A stretch of 11,003 nt of DNA, from assembly GCA_947177435.1 (NCBI GenBank), contig CAMWUM010000030.1, positions 1-11,003 of the forward strand, given 5' to 3'. The DNA comes from an uncultured Muribaculaceae bacterium (GTDB lineage Bacteria > Bacteroidota > Bacteroidia > Bacteroidales > Muribaculaceae). Positions 7,415 through 11,003 of the stretch are shown here, in pieces (within the stretch, counting starts at the first letter, position 1; every line of letters begins with the position of its first letter). Under the pieces are notes generated by a model. That model ran no database searches and was not told the origin of the DNA. It was given only the letters and a program-made list of their open reading frames with translations. The position numbers and the translations under genes were made by a program.

Positions 7415-8137
7415 TTACTTTTTGAGGGTGCTAAGGAATGTCTGGTAGGGAGCCAGGCAGTTGTCGAGCATGGCGCCGACGCCCTGGCTGGTGATTGTGC
7501 CGCCGGAGACACCGTCGACGTAATCGGGGCCGTCGGGATTGTCTACGCCCTTGCCGGCCTTCACCACCTCGATGGGGTAGAAATGGTCGTTTTTAAACAG
7601 GCGTTTGCCCTTGAACTCGCGGCTGAACGCCGGCTTCTCGATTTCTGCGCCCAGGCCGGGAGTTTCGCCCTGGTGCGAGAAGTAAGCGCCGTAGACGGTG
7701 CTGCCGTCGGCCTCGACGGCCACGTAGCCCCAGATCGGGCCCCAGAGGCCTGCGCCGTAGACGGGCAGGATGTAGAGTGTGGTGTCTGCTTTTTGGCACT
7801 GGAACACAGGCAGTTCCCTCTCGGCGACATCCTTGATTTTGCTTTGCTTCTCTATGCTGACGTCGAAGGCGTTGCCGTCGACGCGCTCGCCCTCAGAGTT
7901 GACGATGTACATGTCGGCGGCGGGGATGTGCTCGTCGAAGAGGCTCACCACCTGCTCGCCGCTCAGGCCTTCGGTCTCGATTGATGCCGAGGCGAGTATC
8001 TGCTTCATCTTGTCGACGTTGGCGTTTTCCTGCTGTCGGTCTTTGAGCGACATCGAGGTCAGCGCCAGGGCCGTGCCGACCACCACCACTAATACTATAA
8101 TATATATTATGGCGTATGCGTTGCTCTGCTTGTTCAT
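7415..8137 (-). CDS. nqrC: Na+-translocating NADH:quinone reductase subunit C (covalent FMN protein)
   Basis: NqrC carries an FMN bound through a phosphoester to a threonine, attached by the flavin transferase ApbE, and relays electrons toward NqrB. The 240 residues comprise one N-terminal membrane helix (about 8-28) and a periplasmic FMN-binding domain. The attachment motif reads DGVSGGTITSQGV at 208-220, making T214 the probable acceptor; the usual SGAT is SGGT here. GETPGLGAEI at 157-166 is another conserved FMN-domain motif. The start ATG overlaps the nqrB stop as ATGA (8134-8137). If nqrB translation stops early at the internal nonsense codons, this coupling would be lost and NqrC output might fall. 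No apbE gene is in the window. The reading frame is intact. Confidence 0.97.
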   Translation of the reverse strand: MNKQSNAYAIIYIIVLVVVVGTALALTSMSLKDRQQENANVDKMKQILASASIETEGLSGEQVVSLFDEHIPAADMYIVNSEGERVDGNAFDVSIEKQSKIKDVAERELPVFQCQKADTTLYILPVYGAGLWGPIWGYVAVEADGSTVYGAYFSHQGETPGLGAEIEKPAFSREFKGKRLFKNDHFYPIEVVKAGKGVDNPDGPDYVDGVSGGTITSQGVGAMLDNCLAPYQTFLSTLKK

Positions 8138-9351
8138 TGCTCTGCGGTTTTAGCGGTGAGACGTTTCTGGCGGCGGCGTATGTTGCTCTGCACCACGCAC
8201 CAGTCAATGAGCGGGGCGAAGGCGTTCATCAGCAGCACGGCCAGCATGGCGCCCTCGGGGTAGCCGTTGTTGTAGGTGCGGATGAGCACGGCCACCACGC
8301 CGATCAGGAATCCGTACACCCACTTGCCCACTTCTGTGCGACAGGCGGTGACGGGGTCGGTGGCCATGAACACGATGGCGAAGGCCAGGCCGCCGTACAG
8401 CAGCTGGTCGACGGGGGTGAGCGATGCGGCAGGGTAGACCTCGGGCGAGGTGAACGTGTGGGCCACCCAGCCCATCACCAGCGTGCCGGCCACGGCCGAG
8501 AGGATGATGCGCCAGTTGGCGATGCCGGCGCACAGCAGGATGAGCATGCCGATGAGGATGCACACCACCGATGTCTCGCCGAACGAGCCGGGTATCAGGC
8601 CGATAAAGGCGTCGAGCCATCCGGGCAGGTGGGTGGCGCCTTCGGTGGCAAGTTGGCCCAGCGGAGTGGCGCAGGTGACTGCGTCGACTGCCTGGCCGTC
8701 GGCTCCGATCAGCTCAGGGCCAAAGCCCAGTTGCTGGCCGGCGGCGACGAAAACCTTGTCGCCCGACATCTTGGCGGGGTAGGCGAAGAAGAGGAAGGCA
8801 CGGGTGACCAGGGCCACGTTGAACACGTTGTAGCCAGTGCCGCCGAACACTTCCTTGGCAAAGATCACGGCGAAGGCCACGGCCACGGCCAGCATCCACA
8901 GCGGCGTCTCTACCGGCACTATCATGGGCACCAGGATGCCCGTGACGAGGAAGCCTTCCTGAATCTCTTAGTGCTTGATTTGGGCCGAAATGAACTCGAT
9001 TCAGAGGCCAACGAGGTAGGAGACTACCACCTCGGGCTGGATGGCCAGCAGGCCGTAGAGCATGAGGCTCCAGAACGGGAACTCGGTCAGGCCGCAGGCT
9101 AGCCAGTGCTGGTAGCCGGTGTTGTACATGCCGAACAGGAAGCATGGCATCAGGGCCAGCACCACGATGATCATGGTGCGCTTCGAGTCCATGCTGTCGT
9201 GTATCTGCACGCCGCCAGCGGCCTTAGCCGTGGTGCGGGGCGTGTAGAGAAATGTCTCGAAGCCGTCAAACACCGAGTGCAGGGCGTGCAGTTTGCCTCC
9301 CTGCTCGAAATTCGGCTTGACGCGGTCAAGAAATTTTCTTAAAGGTTTCAC
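8134..9351 (-). pseudogene. nqrB: NqrB, Na+-translocating NADH:quinone reductase subunit B, with two in-frame stop codons
   Basis: NqrB is the largest membrane subunit, with about ten helices, a covalent FMN and riboflavin; it forms much of the sodium path. The frame spans 405 codons, normal for the family, and starts with GTG at 9351 (KPLRKFLDRVKPNFEQGGKL follows; no in-frame ATG upstream before a stop). It is broken by TGA at 9001-9003 (codon 117) and TAA at 8968-8970 (codon 128). The frame does not shift. Between and after the stops it reads IEFISAQIKH, then EIQEGFLVTGILVPM, normal NqrB sequence, so both stops replace sense codons. Downstream, FGGTGYNVFNVALVTRAFLFFAYP, the FMN motif DAVTCATPLG (acceptor T229, close to T236 of Vibrio) and FMATDPVTACRT are all kept. 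It could be a true nonsense allele, a sequence or assembly error, or very unlikely recoding. The flanking genes use TAA and TGA as ordinary stops. Confidence 0.88.
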
Positions 9352-9359
9352 GATTATGT

Positions 9360-9391
9360 AATGTGATTGATGTAATTAATGTGATTGATGT
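9360..9391. repeat. 18-bp-period direct repeat between nqrA and nqrB
   Basis: The 14-mer aatgtgattgatgt occurs at 9360-9373 and again at 9378-9391, separated by aatt, giving a period of 18. It fills most of the 51-nt gap between the nqrA stop and the nqrB GTG start, ending 9 nt before the start codon. This looks like a local tandem duplication and it adds spacing and A/T content upstream of nqrB. No ribosome-binding sequence is evident there, which is common in Bacteroidetes. Confidence 0.8.
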
Positions 9392-9402
9392 TGCTGGCGT
9401 AA

Positions 9403-10725
9403 CTATTCCAGTTCTTTGCGCAGGTAGTCGAGGCCGTCGCGCACGATCTGCTGCAGGGGCATCTTGCTGGTGTCGGCGTATTCGGCCAGGGCGAAGTCCT
9501 CGGGTGCCACCTCGTAGATGCCGAGCTGCTCCATAGCGTTGATGTCCTTGGCCAGGATGGCTTTGATCAGGTACTCAGGCAGGATGTCCATAGGCACGTA
9601 CTTGTCGTACTGGCCCGACATGATCATGGCCCTGCGGCCGCCCTTGAGGCGGGCGTCGGGAGCGAACTTGCCGCCGAAGAAATGGCCTAAGAACGAGGGG
9701 CTTGTGCTCATTTTCTTGGGCGATAGCGAGGCCCAGCCCATGAACTCGTCCACGTCGTCGCCGTCGGGGATCACCGTGATCTGGCGATAGGGGAAGCGCA
9801 GGTACATGTCCATGCCCTCGGCCGTGCCGGTGAGCACGTTGCCCGAGATTACGCGCACGTGGTGGCCCTCCTGCTTGACGTTGCCCTCAAGCAGAGGCTT
9901 GATTTCGGCGCCCTCCACCGTCTCTACGATGCACGGATGCTCCACCTCGCTGCCGGTGACGGCCACCTTTGTGAGGCAGTCGATCTCGCCGGTCATTGCC
10001 AGGCGGCCAATCTTGGCGAGGGTGACCACGTCGAGCGTCCATATGGTCTCGCCCTTGTTGACGGGTTTGATGTTGGCGGCCTGCACGCCGGCGTTGCCAG
10101 CCGGATGCTTGCCCTCGACCTCCACCATCTCGGCTCCGGCGATGGGGCCGAGCGTCCAGTCGTCGCCGACCGACAGGTAGACCTTGCCGTCAGTTGCCTT
10201 GGCCAGCAAGGCCACGCCTTGGCGCAGCTCTTCAGCCTTGCCATCGACCATCCATGCCAGCCCTGGCGACAGGGGAGCCTGGTCGATGGCGGTGACGAAT
10301 ATGTCGCGCGGGCGCACATCTGGGCGGGGCACGATGTCGTATGGCCTCTGGCGCATGCGGCTCAGCATGCCCGAGCGGGCCAGCAGTTCGATTGGCTCGA
10401 GAGCCTTGGAGTCAAGCTTAACGGCATCGCCCGCTGCGGCCTCGACCACCACGCGCTCGATCTTGCGGCGCTCGCCACGCACCACCTGGCGGACCGTGCC
10501 GGCGCAGGGAGCCACAATCTTCACGCTCTCGTAGTTCTTATCTCGCAGCAGCGGCTGGCCTGCCATCACGGCGTCGCCCTCCTTGGCCTCGAGCTTGGGC
10601 ACGAAACCCGGGAAGTCGTCGGGTGTGACGGCCACGCTCTTGGGCTCGACGCGCTTGGCGATGGCCAAGTCCTGCACCGCGCCCGCCAAGTCGAGGCTCA
10701 GGCCCTTCTTGAGTTTAATCTTCAT
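9403..10725 (-). CDS. nqrA: Na+-translocating NADH:quinone reductase subunit A
   Basis: NqrA is the cytoplasmic-side subunit that docks on NqrB and is implicated in quinone binding. The 440 residues are of usual length. The N-terminus MKIKLKKGLSLDLAGA is typical. A biotinyl/lipoyl-like barrel follows at about 42-80 (PKLEAKEGDAVMAGQPLL, then VKIVAPCAGTVRQVVRGERR). FVTAIDQAPLSP at about 141-152, VISGNVLTG, and GWASLSPKKMSTSPSFLGHF are further family motifs, the last lying in the C-terminal region. The ATG at 10725 is the first gene of the operon, about 32 nt after a TAATTTTG promoter element. The stop is TAG, while the other complete genes here use TAA or TGA. It is intact, in contrast to the following nqrB. 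Identity is secure. Confidence 0.97.
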   Translation of the reverse strand: MKIKLKKGLSLDLAGAVQDLAIAKRVEPKSVAVTPDDFPGFVPKLEAKEGDAVMAGQPLLRDKNYESVKIVAPCAGTVRQVVRGERRKIERVVVEAAAGDAVKLDSKALEPIELLARSGMLSRMRQRPYDIVPRPDVRPRDIFVTAIDQAPLSPGLAWMVDGKAEELRQGVALLAKATDGKVYLSVGDDWTLGPIAGAEMVEVEGKHPAGNAGVQAANIKPVNKGETIWTLDVVTLAKIGRLAMTGEIDCLTKVAVTGSEVEHPCIVETVEGAEIKPLLEGNVKQEGHHVRVISGNVLTGTAEGMDMYLRFPYRQITVIPDGDDVDEFMGWASLSPKKMSTSPSFLGHFFGGKFAPDARLKGGRRAMIMSGQYDKYVPMDILPEYLIKAILAKDINAMEQLGIYEVAPEDFALAEYADTSKMPLQQIVRDGLDYLRKELE

Positions 10726-10757
10726 GGTTGTGCTAAAGATGATAGGTTATGATGGCG

Positions 10758-10781
10758 CAAAATTAGTAAAAAAAATCCAAA
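10758..10781 (-). promoter_or_regulatory. Putative promoter of the nqr operon
   Basis: On the minus strand TAATTTTG (10758-10765) matches the Bacteroidetes -7 consensus TAnnTTTG and lies 32 nt before the nqrA ATG. The nearest TTTG (10778-10781) is only 12 nt upstream rather than about 20, with a T-run between them, so the -33 part is weak or absent. The leader would be about 25-30 nt. The position before the first gene of the operon is the main support. Confidence 0.5.
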
Positions 10782-10857
10782 CTCCTTATAATAAATATGT
10801 GTAATGCTCATTTTAGCGTTCAAAAAAAGTTACGGGCCTCAATTTTTGCGGAAAAAG

Positions 10858-10889
10858 TTTGGTGGAGAAAAATAAAGCTGCTAAATTTG
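10858..10889 (+). promoter_or_regulatory. Divergent promoter, TTTG-N20-TAAATTTG, facing the right edge
   Basis: TTTG at 10858-10861 and TAAATTTG at 10882-10889 are separated by exactly 20 nt, the best match in this window to the Bacteroidetes primary promoter. Transcription would start near 10894-10897 and run rightward, away from nqrA. The driven gene is not in the window except possibly for an ATG at its last bases. The consensus is short and A/T-rich, so chance occurrence is possible, but both the spacing and the position in a divergent gap fit. Confidence 0.6.
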
Positions 10890-11003
10890 CAACTATGAAT
10901 TAAACCATGTAAAAACTTTTGGTAGTAACTATCCGTAATCTTTCCGACTATTGGCCCACCTTTGAATGTCATTTCCCGCCGCCTGCGCGGCACTCCCATG
11001 AAT

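Larger units (their letters stand above)
10726..11003. other. Intergenic region upstream of nqrA, no recognised gene
   Basis: These 278 bases contain the nqrA promoter region, the A/T-rich centre (about 10765-10920) and the divergent promoter. From about 10925 the sequence becomes more G/C-rich. It has a small hairpin at 10978-10991 (5-bp stem gccgc/gcggc, loop of 4) and an ATG at 10998-11000 that may be the start of the next gene. Downstream of the divergent promoter are three very short frames: ATG AAT TAA at 10895-10903, ATG TAA at 10907-10912, and an 11-codon frame with its stop at 10966-11001. None has convincing coding signal. I found no tRNA, transposon end or riboswitch that I can name. 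Confidence 0.6.

Noticed and set aside
8116..9102. A 328-codon plus-strand open frame crossing the broken part of nqrB
   Set aside because: I considered whether an antisense gene explains the nqrB stops. Its protein is His/Gly/Glu-rich shadow sequence without domains, and it ends arbitrarily within nqrB.
8134..9351. nqrB as two separate genes, or as a frameshifted gene
   Set aside because: Both pieces are in the same frame (9001 and 8134 differ by a multiple of three), and their join reads as continuous NqrB, so this is one gene with two nonsense codons.
6138..10725. An Rnf complex instead of Na+-NQR
   Set aside because: NqrA and NqrF have no Rnf equivalents in this form, and there is no rnfB or rnfC ferredoxin-type subunit; the gene order A-F is that of nqr.
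10966..11001. An 11-codon plus-strand gene
   Set aside because: It is short, has no similarity I recognise, and starts without other support; it is kept only as a possible leader element.
1..11003. A new defence, mobile or CRISPR system
   Set aside because: All space is taken by recognised housekeeping genes with short gaps. No repeats-spacers, transposase, integrase, toxin-antitoxin pair or reverse transcriptase was seen.

Overview
This window looks like ordinary chromosomal DNA from a GC-rich member of the Bacteroidales. A Muribaculaceae-like gut bacterium would fit, but the family is a guess from protein style and base composition. The evidence for Bacteroidetes is a type IX secretion-linked PorD/DUF4835 protein, a gene order of clamp, exonuclease, coaBC, porD and recN that I recall as common in this phylum, an NADH-driven sodium pump of the Bacteroidetes type, and promoters of the TTTG / TAnnTTTG form used by the Bacteroidetes primary sigma factor. 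Every gene lies on the minus strand, so transcription runs right to left. Codons are strongly G/C-ended, which creates long but meaningless open frames on the plus strand.

Right half (about 10770 down to 4772): a complete six-gene operon, nqrA-nqrB-nqrC-nqrD-nqrE-nqrF, for the Na+-translocating NADH:quinone oxidoreductase. This inner-membrane complex oxidises NADH through the FAD and 2Fe-2S of NqrF, the intramembrane iron-sulfur centre of NqrD/NqrE, the covalent FMNs of NqrC and NqrB and the riboflavin of NqrB, reduces menaquinone and exports Na+. The operon has a plausible promoter before nqrA and ends in a 14-bp-stem intrinsic terminator. The main anomaly is nqrB. Its 405-codon frame is intact in phase but carries two stop codons, TGA at codon 117 and TAA at codon 128, in a conserved stretch, while the other five subunits are intact.

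Left half (4753 down to 1): directly after that terminator, a TATATTTG promoter element starts a second operon: dnaN (sliding clamp), a DEDDh 3'-5' exonuclease with an ExoX-like C-terminus, coaBC (two steps of coenzyme A synthesis), porD (DUF4835) and recN (double-strand break repair; only the N-terminal 223 residues are in the window). Gaps are 10-17 nt, and porD and recN overlap by ATGA. The operon mixes replication and repair with cofactor synthesis and an envelope protein.

Right edge (10726-11003): 278 bases with no recognised gene. They hold the nqrA promoter region and, facing the other way, a well-spaced plus-strand promoter (TTTG-N20-TAAATTTG), probably for a gene that starts at or beyond the window end. 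I see no tRNA, rRNA, CRISPR array, insertion sequence, phage gene or defence system. Apart from the broken nqrB and some active-site variants, this is a housekeeping region.
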